Positions 35,265 through 49,345 are shown, numbered from the stretch's first letter. The stretch: DNA of 64,000 nucleotides from Megalonaias nervosa (GCA_016617855.1 JAECUM010016838.1:1-64000); one strand, 5' to 3'. Notes: generated from the sequence alone by a model not told the origin. Translations and numbers: made by a program.

Positions 35265-36449
35265 CTGAAGAAAAAAAACAAAAAAAAAAACAAAACAAAA
35301 CAACGGAGAGAATTGCATGGATATGTGCAGTTATTTATATGTTATACCGGTAACTGTATTATAGGCGGAAAACATATTTTACTTACAATTTATAAACAAT
35401 TTCTTGTGTAGCAGCGGTACCACTTGCACGTCTTTGACGTAAAATCGTCAGTTATCAAGCTCTACCGCCGTCTCAGCGTCTGAGAGTCTTCATTTCTTTT
35501 TTTTTTTTTTTGGTTAAACAGCAATATATTATAGCATCTTCACACCATCTCGTTTGTTTGTACCTCTCTACCGGTGTTAAAAATAGAAGGCATCAAGAAT
35601 ATAACAAATGACCAAAACTTAGTCATTTCATTCACTGATATATACGTTCTAACCTAATTGTCACCAGGAGGTCCCAAACACTGTCAACTTGTTGGCGTTT
35701 CGAATCAAACAGGAGTTAGCAACACGGTCACAATATTTGCATGGGCCAGTCTTTGTTTTCAAGCAACAGATGTTCGCCATCTTTGATAATCTCAATAATT
35801 CCGTAAATTATGGAGTTACAGCTATTTGAATACTTGCATACAAGAGTTTTTCCTATTTATTTGTTAAATTTGTTTTAGAAATATTATAACTAGACATTGC
35901 AAATATTGGACGCAGACGACACACTTTTACTTAAATGGATTATTCTAGAAACCAGAAAAGGACAGTGAGCAGTTTTGTCTGCTTTTTTACATCGAGAGCT
36001 TCCGTTTGATTTGAAGAGCCAAGCAGTCGACATTCTTTGGGACCCCTTAGCAACAAACAGGTTAGAAATTATAAATCAGTGATCGAAATGACTGCATTTT
36101 CTTGCATCTTCTACATCCTTGAAGCTTTTCGTTTTTAAAATCAGTTGTTACAAAGAAACTGGAGGGTTTGCGAATACTGTAGAACAATATATGAATGTCT
36201 ACCACCTCTTATTTTATATCTCAAATGTCTATCATTTACAAATAAAATAAAATATAAAACTATAGATAAATTAATAACGAACTTAAAATTAAAAACCAAG
36301 CAAAAGTAGAGCAAAATCTGTCAAAATCTATTAAACTATGCACTACTAGTGGCAACATCAGGATATGAAATATTTTATAAACATTGGCCAGAGTTAGTAA
36401 AATCATCACACAGTTATCACATCCACATCCAGATGCACAAACTATTGTC
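35265..36449. other. Upstream of first visible transporter exon, nothing recognised
   Basis: This may be a 5' intron or the promoter side of the transporter gene. T-rich tracts near 35,270-35,300 serve as the pyrimidine tract of the first visible exon. No promoter element or 5' exon could be supported. Confidence 0.45.
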
Positions 36450-39330
36450 AGAATGTAAACTACCGTTACCCGATGAAGAAGTTTTTAATCGAACAAACAA
36501 TAGTATAGACAAACAATAGTATAGATACAAAACAATTTAACACAGTTTGCGATGATATTAATATATCACCTAGAAGTTTCGAGATATACAATAAAGAAAA
36601 AAAAAAAAAATACTTGATCAATACTGCCAGGGAAAAACATAAAACAGTACATAATGGCTTTTGGACAACCTTCGCCAGCTGAAACATTCAATGCTTACAA
36701 GTGATTACAGAAATGGAACAGATGGATAGTGGAGGAAACTGAATGCTAAAAAGAAATTAACAAAATGTTAACAAGTGATGAGAACAGGATGGACCGGCGT
36801 TTTTCTAGGTTAAATCAAAATACAAGGTCGTATGCGATATGTATTTTAGGTGGCCAACTTCAAAATGAAGCGTCTGTTAGTCTGCTTCTGTTGTACAAGT
36901 CACTATTAATATATCTCTGATAAGTGACTAAAAATACATTAATGGAAAAATATACTTGACCAATACTGGTCCGAAAGAACATAAAACAACACCATGGCTT
37001 TTGGACAACCTACGCCAGCTGATACGTTAAATGCTTACAAATGTAAATATATGATTATGGAAATGGAACAGATGAAGAGTGGATAAAAACGTTTGCTGAG
37101 GAAATTAATAAATGTTAACAAGAGATGAAAGTTGAATTTTAGGTCAACACTGCTATGACTCGAATAAGAACATTACAATAAAATGTCAGCAGTAATTTCA
37201 GATTTTAAAGTCTAATAAACTATGCTTTTTGAAGATTTGGTATATTTTTGTTATCCATGACATGGTCATGAAAATAGGCAGCATAGTTGGCCATTGCAAT
37301 CATATTTTAATCTACGAGGAAGTACTGCTATAAATATCGACGTGGTAAGAAGCTATTATAACAGCGGCTAATAAGCAGGATACAGCAATTCTTCAAAATA
37401 GAGACAATGAAGTGAAAGAAGTGAACGTTAGTAAACATTATATAAATGAGAATGATGAAAATTATGGGAGATTTTTAATCGTAATGGCTCAGTCCACTTG
37501 TCCTGATTTCAAAAAAGATATAGATGATGCAACTAATAAACATTAGTTTATACTTATGGGTATGGTTACATGAACTGATAAAATTTACTTTTTGAATAGA
37601 TTATTTTCTAAGAACAATTCTAGTAGCCCTTGTTTCTTCTTATGACCATTTGTTACCGTGAGAAAGCCATAAGAACAGTTAGAAGAACAAGCTAATCAAT
37701 GTAAAATTTAGCAAAATGGTATTATGACCCAATAGAGAAAAAACTCTTTCCAGACTGAAAATAATATCAGGCAGTTAGTAACTCAAACAAAGACTTATCA
37801 CTATTTTTATACATTTTTTTATTTTTTTATCTAATGTACCTATTTCTTTTATACGAGCTACTAACACGTGTTTATACACCTGCTGCTGCTAACCTTTCAC
37901 AAAATTTGCTATTGTTACACCAAGAGTTACTGCAGTCATGCATATAGCTGTAAAAACTGTAGTAATTTATACATCTTTTCTTTAAACAGTTGTTTTAATT
38001 TAACTCATAATGGTATCTTTCATTAACTTTGGAATCAGTTATTAATATTTTCTCAAAAGTTGTTTTGTAAATCTGCTAAATGTCCAGCTATTTGTTGTAT
38101 TCTATACTTTCCTAAGTTTGCAATATTTCTTGCAATGTAGCCTTGCTCTTTACATCTTTGGTATTGCTAATATCCTTTAGAATTTCTGCCGATTGTTTCT
38201 TGTGTATTTCAACGCCTCATTTCATTGACATTAATTTTGAATTTACTACATTCACATCAGGTCTTGATTCCCTTTCTTCTTGTTGATCAATTAATATGTT
38301 AACATTTCCTTATTGAGAATAATGCTTTCTTCTGAATCTCTTTGTACATGTAGTTCATCAATTTCATTTTGAAAATCGACATTTCCTTTGCTAATATATT
38401 CATGTGCTTCTCTTGCATCATTAAAAGTCTTCTACCAAATTTGTATTAATAAATAAATTAGTATTATCACCTGTTTGTAACTGTTGGTTCATCGGATTTA
38501 TTTTAAATAACATTTTATAACTTGGTGGCTTGCACACATTTCTTTCTTCTGCCCAGCTCAGAGAAAGTAATAAGTCACATTTACTTCTTTTGTAGCTATA
38601 AAACTAGGTGCTAGCAGTTTATTTGGATTACTCTTTTTTCTTTATATATTTGCATTATTGTTTTGTCTAATTCATAGTAACATAATGTTCTATCTCTGAT
38701 GTTTAAATGAGTCTTATATTCATCTATGTTGTAAAGGTCATCAAAATCTCCCCTGTAAGCAGGATTCTAAAATTCCATTCCGTCATCATTTCACATTTTA
38801 CAATAGTTTAAAGAATAAAAAACAACATGAAAACAATTGGGTTGTATAAAAAATAATGGGGGGTGGAGGGGTGGGGGTGGGGGAGCGCAAACGTGAGTGG
38901 ATGCAAAGCAATGAAGCAGATTTAATACAGACAGGAATAAAAGATAAGCATAGCAAAAGGCTCAAAGAGATAAGTGGTAAACATTCAACTTACAGGGATT
39001 CAGAAAAAATGCAGGGCAAATGCAAAGTCAGCTAAATTCATTGTCAGATTAAGTAATGCTGGTAGTGACATATCTTCCGCTCGATCACTTAAATGAATTA
39101 CAGACTTAAAATAAAATGTATTAAATTACAAGTTGAGAATAAACTGACATGTAGTCAACAAAGCTCAAATAAAGAAACAAAACAAAACACAACCCAGCTC
39201 TTAGAACTGCTAAAACAAATAGACGACAGCATAAACATTTCAGATGTTAAACATTTATTTACCAGGAGATTAATTACTCTATCCATTGCTTTACAAGCTT
39301 CAACGCTAATACTTTTTCGATGATTTAACA
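36450..39330. other. Unidentified decayed element with coding-like fragments on both strands
   Basis: On the plus strand MAFGQPTPADTLNAYK (36,991) has a sister copy MAFGQPTPAETFNAYK (36,654) in a duplicated block about 340 bp apart. A 65-codon open stretch at 37,349-37,546 includes ILQNRDNEVKEVNVSKHYIN and FLIVMAQSTCPDFKKDIDD. On the minus strand 38,771-38,621 reads NPAYRGDFDDLYNIDEYKTH and RTLCYYELDKTIMQIYKEKR. The fragments look like true protein sequence broken by stops. I recognise no family; a large DNA transposon or an old viral insertion are possibilities only. Confidence 0.4.
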
Positions 39331-41068
39331 GAAAACAACCAAAATATATTTAAAACAAAAACAAAACAAGTGATCGATGAGAACTACCTAAGATTTATCT
39401 ATTACTTACTTAATTCAAACGATTAAATCACTAAAATACAGACTTTACCATCTCTTAAAGAATGAACTTACCACTTAAATATACAACGCCAGGAATCGAA
39501 GCGAATAAGTTCTAAGACATAATATAATATGCAGATCGAAAGCTGGTGAATAATATCGGTCTTGATACAATGAAATAGACATTCGTCAAACAAAAGGATG
39601 AAGCGCTTAAGCAACGATTTTAATGATAAGGTACAATGAAATGCACGAGTTAGACAAAAGGATGAAACGATTAAGGACAGATTATAATGTTACTGAGCAA
39701 TAAATTACAACAGAAACAGATGTTTTCAAAACAGATCACGAAAATAAACAATAAGTTCTAGTGAGAAATAAAAACATTTATTAGACACATAGTAGCATTT
39801 CAAAATGAATTAAAAGCACAAAGTGCATTGCAATTAATACAACTAGTGATGACATTAAATACAGGTTCAAGGGGATGCATGGAAAGCTAATACTTTGAAG
39901 AATGTTGCTTTATGATTTTTGCATTGTACCACATCGGACAGACCAACCTATTTCTTATTTTTGTATACGTAAGTAAATTAGCTCTTTAAAATTAAAATGG
40001 TTTTATGTGGGAAGCAAATAGATAAAAACGGTTTGTTGGCTATTTTAAGGCCACAAGTACACATCAGGTAGTAACTACTATTTATGTATTCACTACGCTC
40101 GGTCACGTTTCTCCGATTATCAATAACATGCAATACATGCATTTCAGCAGTGTGTCATTCAAATAAAGAAGTCATTATTTACATTAGTTATGAACTTAAC
40201 CATTCGAATTTTTTATGCTGTTTAATTTCTAATGCATTAGATGTAAAAAGGAAATGTGATGCTTTCTTTCTAAAGCACAGTAATTAATATTCTTTGTTGG
40301 TTTCTTCTGTCGTCGTAAAGGGGATATCATATTTTGTTTTCGATGCACTCACGAAATTCCTATAACATTAACTCGTCTGTTTTTTAAGGACGGTTTGTTT
40401 GTGTTGGATGGTTGTATAGATGTACATATATAATACATAAAACAACTGGTTTAAAAAGGGAAGCTAATCAAGGTTTTGTTGACCTTATCTAAGCTTAAAA
40501 AAAATTAGCAAATGTCTTAAATATCTCAAACACCAGACTAACATTCTTGCTGTTGTACTTCAATTTTACTTGCTCAGTATTTCTTGCCTCAATGTATATT
40601 CCGATATATTTTAGGTATCTTTAAAAGGTTACTAATGTCGTTCGACCGTTCAGGTTTGGGTTATTATCCTTCTTCTTTCCACATGTAAAATAATCATTTA
40701 TTTCGGAACGACATGTATTGCTTTGTAACCTTCTCGTTATATTTATCACGTCAAACATTTTGTTGCTGACTTGAGCTCTTTTGTCTTTTAATATTTTTCG
40801 TTGTATTTCAAAACCACATATAACAGAACACTATTAGCTGTGCCATTCTTCTTAACTTCATACCTGACGCCCAGTCATCATCTAAAATTCAGTCATCACG
40901 TATGTAGGCTTCACTGGTATCCATTTCTTTAAAATATAATCTTTATTACTACAGATATGGTTATGCGTATTTATATGAGCATAAGATACAAAATAAATAT
41001 ACAGTTTATGAGTTTTTACGTTTTCGTTTCTGTTTATTTATATTTGCATTCCTTGTTGAATACTAGCT
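39331..41068. other. AT-rich sequence, nothing recognised
   Basis: Between the unidentified decayed element and the 40-bp array. Near 39,555-39,675 a motif AATGAAATAGACATTCGTCA / AATGAAATGCACGAGTTAGA with GGATGAA.CG.TTAAG recurs, suggesting a small decayed duplication. Confidence 0.4.
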
Positions 41069-43010
41069 AATTGATGTCCTGTTCCATGCTATCGTGTGTA
41101 CTTTAATAGGTGTCTTATTCCATGCTAACGTGTGTACTTAAATTGATGTCATATTCCATGCTACCTATCATGTGTACTTAAATTGATGTCATATTCCATG
41201 CTACCTATCATGTGTACTTTAATTGATGTCCTATTCCATGCTACCCATCATGTGTACTTTAATTGATGTCCTATTCCATGCTACCTATCGTGTGTACTTT
41301 AATTGATGTCCTATTCCATGCTACGTATCATGTGTACTTTAATTGATGTCCTATTCCTTGCTACCTATCGTGTGTACTTTAATTGATGTCCTATTCCATG
41401 CTACCCATCATGTGTACTTTAATTGATGTCCTATTCCATGCTACCCTCATGTGTACTTTAATTGATGTCATATTCCATGCTACCCTCATGTGTACTTTAA
41501 TTGATGTCATATTCCATGCTACCTATCGTGTGTACTTTAATTGATGTCCTATTCCATGCTACTCATCATGTGTACTTTAATTGATGTCCTATTCCTTGCT
41601 ACCTATCATGTGTACTTTAATTGATGTCCTATTCCATGCTACCCATCATGTGTACTTTAATTGATGTCCTATTCCATGCTACGTATCATGTGTACTTTAA
41701 TTGATGTCATATTCCATGCTACCCTCATGTGTACTTTAATTGATGTCCTATTCCATGCTACCTATCGTGTGTACTTTAATTGATGTCCTATTCCTTGCTA
41801 CCTATCATGTGTACTTTAATTGATGTCCTATTCCATGCTACCCTCATGTGTACTTTAATTGATGTCATATTCCATGCTAACTATCGTGTGTACTTTAATT
41901 GATGTCCTATTCCATGCTACCCTCATGTTTACTTTAACTGATGTCATATTCCATGCTACTTATCGTGTGTACTTTAATTGATGTCCTATTCCATGCTACC
42001 CATCATGTGTACTTTAATTGATGTCCTATTCCATGCTACGTATCATGTGTACTTTAATTGATGTCATATTCCATGCTACCCTCATGTGTACTTTAATTGA
42101 TGTCCTATTCCATGCTACCTATCATGTGTACTTTAATTGATGTCCTATTCCATGCTACCCTCATGTGTACTTTAATTGATGTCATATTCCATGCTAACTA
42201 TCGTGTGTACTTTAATTGATGTCCTATTCCATGCTACCCTCATGTTTACTTTAACTGATGTCATATTCCATGCTACTTATCGTGTGTACTTTAATTGATG
42301 TCCTATTCCATGCTACCTATCGTGTGTACTTTAATTGATGTCATATTCCTTGCTACGTATCATGTGTACTTTAATTGATGTCCTATTCCATGCTACCCAT
42401 CATGTGTACTTTCATTGATGTCCTATTTCTTGCTACCTATCGTGAGTGCTTTAATTGATGTCCTATTCCATGCTACGTATCATGTGTACTTTAATTGATG
42501 TCCTATTCCTTGCTACGTATCATGTGTACTTTAATTGATGTCTTATTCCTTGCTACCTATCATGTGTACTTTAATTGATATCCTATTCCATGCTACGTAT
42601 CATGTGTACTTTAATTGATGTCCTATTCCTTGCTACCTATCATGTGTACTTTAATTGATGTCCTATTCCTTGCTACCTATCATGTGTACTTTAATTGATG
42701 TCATATTCCTTGCTACCTATCATGTGTACTTTAATTGATGTCATACTCCTTGCTACCTATCATGTGTACTTTAATTGATGTCCTATTCCTTGCTACCTAT
42801 CATGTGTACTTTAATTGATGTCCTATTCCTTGCTACCCATCATGTGTACTTTAATTGATGTCTTATTCCTTGCTACCTATCATGTGTACTTTAATTGATA
42901 TCCTATTCCATGCTACGCATCATGTGTAATTTAATTGATGTCATATTCCATGCTGCCTATCATGTGTACTTTAAATGATGTCCTGTTCCATGCTGCCTAT
43001 CACGAGTACA
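41069..43010. repeat. 40-bp minisatellite, about 49 units
   Basis: The unit is AATTGATGTCCTATTCCATG then CTACCTATCATGTGTACTTT. Variants differ at TCCTATT/TCATATT, CCATG/CCTTG and CCTATC/CGTATC/CCATC; a CCCTC form is 1 bp shorter. The array is nearly uninterrupted for 1.94 kb. Blocks of about eight units repeat as a group (for example around 41,876 and 42,193, offset 317 bp). Confidence 0.97.
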
Positions 43011-43184
43011 ACTTAAAACATGCCATAATTAAGGGTGATCTCTATAAAAGTTACATAAGTATTTCGTTTCTTTTCTACACTATTGATTAACTTTATACAC
43101 TTATGAATAAAACAGGTTTGATAATCCTTCCACAGTAATCATTATTTTTTTCCACTGCTGATTCGAAATACTTTAACGGGTCAG

Positions 43185-43242
43185 TTTCTTCTTCTTCTTC
43201 GTCTTCTTCTTCTTCTTATTATTATTATTACTATTATTATTA
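43185..43242. repeat. TTC then TTA repeat
   Basis: Interrupted (TTC)n followed by (TTA)n upstream of the CR1/L2-like LINE. Confidence 0.9.
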
Positions 43243-43439
43243 GTTTCTCTGTTTTAAGATAGTGTCAAGATTCCTTTAAACTGACTCATGGTGAATCGGG
43301 TATAGTATGTGTTAAATTCATATTAGCTACCACATCAATAAAATTCTGTCTTGTAATATAATCATAAAAAAGCAATTACATTCTTGTACTTTTCCTGTAA
43401 TATAATCATTATAAATTCGTATACATTATTGATTTCTTC

Positions 43440-46400
43440 ATGCATCGGCTGTTCTGTTGGAATGTGTTTCTTCATTTACTTGTTTTGGAAAAGAGAACTA
43501 TGAGGCTTTTTCTCAGTCGTTTTGCCCCATTTATACTACAAACGTCTTTTGTTTTCAACATGACGTTATCACGCTATACTCGTCAGTCGACCCGTTTATG
43601 CTATGAAGGACCCTCATTACTTGCATTAAATAATTCCTTGGTGCACGATACAACATTGTGCACTAGACTTAACAACCTGCTACTACGTTCATCGTTACCA
43701 AAATGTAAACGGCAGCGAAAACGAAACGTTGTTTCAAAGACGGTCGGGGTAGAACAGGAAGAAAAATTCCACTTATCTCCATTTCGCCCTTTCCTTCACC
43801 GCATTTTGAAATCTCGACCGTTCCTTTGGCAAACTTGATTAAAATTCCTCTTAAATCGTCACTCTTGAAGTCCGATCAACCACTTCGCATTGACTTATTC
43901 AACGCCCAGTCAGCAGGACCACCGGAAAGGCGCACTGAAATAGTTAACTTTAGGAATGGTCAGGATATTGACGTCTTTTTTCTAACAGAAACATGGCTAT
44001 AAAAATCAGACGATGAGCCATAGTATGTGGTTACTCCATCAAGGCGTCCCCACGCAACTCCTGCGGAGGTGGAATTGCTGTCATCGCAAAGAACTCCGTA
44101 ATTACTGTCTTTACTGCATCACAACTTTCAATTTCGAACACACATTGCTTGAATTGGTCCAAACCTCATTCACAATGGAACAAAGGTCATTCCATTTTTT
44201 GTTTGCCTCTACCGCCCTCTTCCTACTTGAAAAAGCAAGCCGACTGAATATCTCTGTTTGGATCCGTTTTATAAACTCCACTCCTGGATTAGGGAAATTC
44301 GATACGTGGCAACCTGATTATTCTTGGAGATTTCAACTTCACTTTGACTATCTTGGAAATCGATACACATAAAAACTCCTAAATTCTATTAACATTTTCA
44401 ACCTCAAACAGCTAGACAACCCTTTTGGGCTGGATTCTTCATAGACCAGATAATAATATTCTAAAGTATTCATTGGTATCCCACGAACTTGATCTCTGCG
44501 TCATAAGCCATCCCAACATATCTTCCCCTTACCCTCCATCTCTGTTTGCTGCTAAGAGAAACTTCCGTATGATAAATAGAACCCAACTAATGTACGACAT
44601 CCAAGCAAACCAAACAACTTCGTTACCTCCTACAGCAGAACAACTTGACAAGTGCTTGCGTTTATTGTTTGACAAACATGCCCAAGTAATCAAATGCAGA
44701 GTATCAATTAAAAAGTGCTCTCCATGGAATAGTAGTGTTAGGGACTAGCTTCTCACTGCTAAATAAGAACGCCGTACGTCCGAGAGGATTTGGCTTTCAA
44801 CCAGCCTCACTATTCATAAGCATATCTATAAAGCTGCTAAGAAGAATGTTACAAACATAGTTCATGAAAAAACAGCCTACTACGGTATTAAGATCACTAA
44901 AAGTTCCGGCTGCAAAGAGCACCTGAAGATTACGAACAAGCTATTGTAGATTACGAACAAGCTATTGTCAGGGAACAAATGTATACCACTTCCAACGACC
45001 TTCTCTCTGTTCCAAATTCCATATCTGTTTGCAGATTTCTTCCGTGACAAAATACAACTGTGATACAGAATATACACCGCAATCTTTAACAGCATTTGAA
45101 CCTGTCTCTATGGTTTTGGAACATACAGTTGTGATGAAGTCCGCCCCAAAGTCACGTCGGCTCGATTCCTATTCCAATATCATTGCTGCTTGAGTGCTTA
45201 GATTCATATTGCCTTCACTACTTCATTCTTATCCAAGGAAGTCCCATAATTTTTCAAAAAATGTCATTGTTTTAAGCCTATTTTGAAGAAACAGAAACAA
45301 GATCCAAACGATTTATAGAGCTACCGACCTGTTTCTAACCTCTCATTCATTTCAAAAACCTTAGAAAAACTGCTCTATCTCTAAATTTTATCTCATCTGA
45401 ATTCAAATAGTCTTTTTTTAGCAATGTACACTCTACATATTGCCCTCGCGATAGTAGTGAAACTGCCCTTCTGAGAGTAGTTAACGACATTCTCTCTGCT
45501 TTGGATAGTGCAAAGATTACAGTTCTCACCCTCCTTGACTTGTCTGCGGTACCTGACACAATAGACCAATATATATTACTACACCGTCTCCAGCATGTAT
45601 TTCGTATTCATGATACAGCCTTACGATAGTCCCAGCCCTATTTAGTCAACAGGACACAAACTGTGTCCCTAAATGGAAAGCATTGGAGCCCTGTTGACTT
45701 ATGTTTTGGTGTTTCCACACGGCTCTGTTCTCGTTCCCATCCTCTTCATTCTGTACACTCAGCCCATCTCAAATGTCATAGATCGACATCCGGTGTCTCA
45801 CTAATTGTGTGGTGATGACACTCATATATATAAATCTAGCTGCCCAGCTGAAGTTCAAGCTATCATCTAAGGCGTAGATAGGTATAATTCCGATGTGAAG
45901 TCATGGATGACGCTGCAGATGAATGCTGATAAAATTGAAGCTATCCTGATCACAGTGCAAAGACTTCCTCATTCATATCTTTGATCTCAAACAATAACTA
46001 TCAGTAATGCCAAACATTAAATTTACAGTTAGTAGGAAACCTAGTTGTCACTCTCGACAGTACGCTATCATTACATCAGCATGTAGTAACCATTTGCAAG
46101 TCGGCATATCTGGGGCTGAGACGCATTAGCTCAATCCGCAATCTTCTTTCGGTTGATGATACTAAATACACTTGTGTTTACTTTAGTACATTCAAGACTG
46201 GAATATTGTAATTCACTTCTGTCTGGTTCGTCTCAGTATCTCCTATAGAAAATTCAAAAAGTTCAAAGCATGACCGCTCGGAGTATGCTTAGCGTACGAA
46301 GAACTGAGCTCACATCCCCTCCCTTGCTCTGTAACCATCACTACCTACCCGTTAGATCGAGAATCGAATAAAATCTGTTCACTATGCTACATTTCGTTGA

Positions 46401-46811
46401 CTGGCTCCAGTCCAATATACCTATCTGACTTCACCCGTTTGTATACCCCATCTAGAAACTTACGCTCCTCTTCTCACACCTATATTCTCATTGTTCCCAC
46501 CGTTAAAATTAAGTCATAGGGACAAAGATTTTTTTTTGAGAAACAGGACCCAGCTACGTGGAACGAATTTCCTATAGACCTTAGACACGAGGAAAGTGAT
46601 CTCATTCAAGAGACCTCTTCAAACTCGCCTATTTCGACTACAAGAACAAACTCAAAGACGGAATAATGTTTACTTCCTTAATTATTGTCAGTATGTTTGT
46701 GTTTGTAATTTCATGGTGTTTGATTTGCAATATTGTCGTTGTACATGTTTTTATGTTAAATATTGTCAAGTGCCTAGAGCTTCTAAAGATTAATCGCTGT
46801 ACTAAGTCCAC

Positions 46812-46813
<2 letters not shown>
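43440..46813 (+). pseudogene. CR1/L2-like LINE, decayed
   Basis: Pieces over three frames, in order: a basic leader (CKRQRKRNVVSKTV) near 43,700; endonuclease start DLFNAQSAGPPERRTEIVNF and DVFFLTETWL (43,890-44,002); SPWNSSVRD and AAKKNVTNIVHE before the RT; ALDSAKITVLTLLDLSA with DTIDQYILLHRLQ (motif A, about 45,505-45,590); GGTGATGACACT coding GDDT at the catalytic site (about 45,810); DVKSWMTLQMNADKIE-type remnants; LHQHVVTICKSAYLGLRRIS; and LPVRSRIE. It ends in a (GAT)n tail. Many stops and shifts; not functional. The order and motifs fit CR1/L2-group elements. Confidence 0.8.

Positions 46814-46842
<29 letters not shown>
46814..46842. repeat. GAT tail of CR1/L2-like LINE
   Basis: (GAT)n directly after the 3' end of the LINE at 43,440-46,813. 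Confidence 0.85.
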
Positions 46843-46844
<2 letters not shown>

Positions 46845-47511
46845 ATTCGCAAGATTATGATTTTTACACCCTGTGGTGTTGTTTTCCCTGTTTGTGAGGA
46901 ATTACGTATTGCCCCTATGTTGTCATTATTTGTTTTTACAGGTAATCAGCTACATTTTAGAAGATATTTATAACCCACATAAACATTAGTATAGATTACA
47001 ACGGAAATACAAATATACTCATGTGTTTATTGCTCAAAAGAATACTCGTAGAAATCATTAAGTTTAGGTTGTGTAGGTTTTCTACAACACCAGCAGGAAG
47101 CGTAGAAGAATAAAGAAAAGAGCTTCATCTAAATTATTTAAGTTCTGAGTACTCAGACCTTGTTCTCTGAATCTTTCATGCAGGTAAAAGAGCGGCTTTG
47201 CTATATTCGTTAGACACTTTAGTTCTTTCTTCAATTCTTCTAGACGTAATGATGTCTTATTCTTTCTTCGTTTGCTTCATTTAGTAATTAAAACATAAAA
47301 TTACTTCCTGTGAATGCTAAAGAAATAATGAATGTTCCACGAATCAGAATTTCTGATGTTGCAATGCTACTTCATCGTAAATAAAAATTTTTAGGTTGGT
47401 ACCTGTTTTTAATGTGCAAAATGTTGATATAGTACTTTAAAATAATTTAAAATTAATGGTTCTCAGTCACACACACAAGGAGATCCAGGCGCAAAATCAT
47501 CCGGTTTAATC
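46843..47511. other. Intergenic sequence, nothing recognised
   Basis: No coding or repeat signal between the CR1/L2-like LINE and SINE family 1 copy 3. Confidence 0.45.
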
Positions 47512-47790
47512 AAGCCCGAAATAGTGGTTAAAGCGTCAGCCTTGGAAGCGGGAGGTCGCGGGTTATAACCCCGGCCGAGTCGTACCAAACACTTATAGAA
47601 ATGGCGCTGACAGGTGCTTCGCCGGGAGCTTAGCATTAAGAGGTTAGTGTTAGACTGGTCGGTCTGGAGTCAGAATAATGTGACTGGGTGGTACATGATG
47701 CCCCAATGTTAGATATCACTATTTACTGCCACACTGCAGACATCGTAACAATATGACTAGAGCTGTTAAAGCTACGTTAAAAATAAAAAA
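47512..47790 (+). mobile_element. tRNA-derived SINE, family 1, copy 3
   Basis: The head ATAGTGGTTAAAGCGTC and GGAGGTCGCGGGTTATAACC (box B mutated from TTCGA to TTATA) precedes the same body and tail. It ends GTTAAAGCTACGTTAAAAAT and runs straight into A-rich sequence and a long (CA)n repeat. Confidence 0.9.

Positions 47791-47792
<2 letters not shown>

Positions 47793-47845
<53 letters not shown>
47793..47845. repeat. CA microsatellite after SINE tail
   Basis: Pure (CA)n of 53 bp that starts a few bases after the A-rich tail of SINE family 1 copy 3. Confidence 0.95.
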
Positions 47846-47847
<2 letters not shown>

Positions 47848-49345
47848 CTGTAACAGACGTAATTATGAACGATTTAAATGAGGATAGATTGTCATATTTG
47901 TTCTACATCACCGAATATGCACGAAATACAAATGTACTTTAAACTTGGGCAGTTAGTCAGTTGACACTATCAGTTGCGCATGACCGAATGGCCGAAACGC
48001 GACTTTTATCCAAAGTCAGTCTGTTGACACCATCACAAGCGTTATGTGCTGAATCTTTTTAAACATTTTATATGGGGAGGGGGTTCAATTTGTGGGGACA
48101 AAAAGGTGTGCTGGTTTTTCATAACGCCATTATGCAGCATATTTAAGTAAATATTAGAATACTATACACGCGCAGTCTTCATTTGGCTATTGATAACACT
48201 GTGAGGTAAAATATCCCCTATTTGTTCCAGACATACGCAACCTAACATTATAAAAAAGAAAACTAAAGCAACTCCAATTGGAACATCGCTCGGTCATTTC
48301 CTTTAAGTCCAGAAATATTTACAGATTTAGTTGTAGGAATAAACATAAACTTGATGGAATTGGTGATTGGCGGACTGCACCACATATGTTGCAACAGAAA
48401 AAACAGACATTGTTCCATTGTGACTGGTCTTCTTCCGCCACCACAATGGTTCATGTCAACAAAATTAGTTCTCAATAGCAGTGGAATTTCATGCGAGATT
48501 TCTTTGTCGACTTGGCGGAAAAGGCAGAAGATGTTCAGATTGAACCACGCCTTGTTCATCTTATTTTATCGTTTCAATTGGTAATTAAGTGGTAAATTAA
48601 GCACCTGTTTGACGTATTTAATGTTATAGCGGATGCTGCTCAGAAGCTAAGCAATTAAAAATTGGACGGTAACGCACATGTATGTTAAAGGTTAAATTCA
48701 GTGCATAAATATTGTATTACATGAGCTTCTTCGACGGTAAATATTTTACTTTTGCATGATTTGGCATGATTCATCGAACGACAGAGGAGATAGAACATGT
48801 TTTTATGAAGTGCTTTACCCACGGTTCATTCGGGAGTTTTCATTTAATTCCGGCGACTGAACTGTATGACGTCATTGGTGTCAAATGAAAATCTTTTACT
48901 GTGATATGGTCTTTTTTTATAACGGAGGTCAGCATTGTATAGTGTGAAGCAGATAATTGTTTCAATGGACAAATATGATATTGGCACAAAACTGTACGCA
49001 GTTGATGAGAAATTGTGTTTGGTCTGCAGCCTGATGGACAAATTGGCACAAGCTTACTTTTAAAATTTGATTTTTCTTGCTTTCAGTTATGTAGGTTTAG
49101 TAATTTTTCACCTTATTTAAATGATAAATAGAACGTTTGAAAATAGTCTTCTACCTTTGAGCTCACGAATGCTTTGATTCGTAAAGAAACGCTACAAATA
49201 CTCCTTTTTCGTGATGTCACTGATGGTTATGCAGTACATACTTGCTAGGATAATTTGAACAGCCTCATTTCTTCAGTAAAAAGAGCACAAAAGACACTAG
49301 AATAGTAATCTTCATAGAGAACAATGAATTCATCCGTTTTTAAAA

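Noticed and set aside
41069..43010. CRISPR-like array
   Set aside because: Units are contiguous 40-bp repeats with no unique spacers, in a eukaryotic intergenic region.
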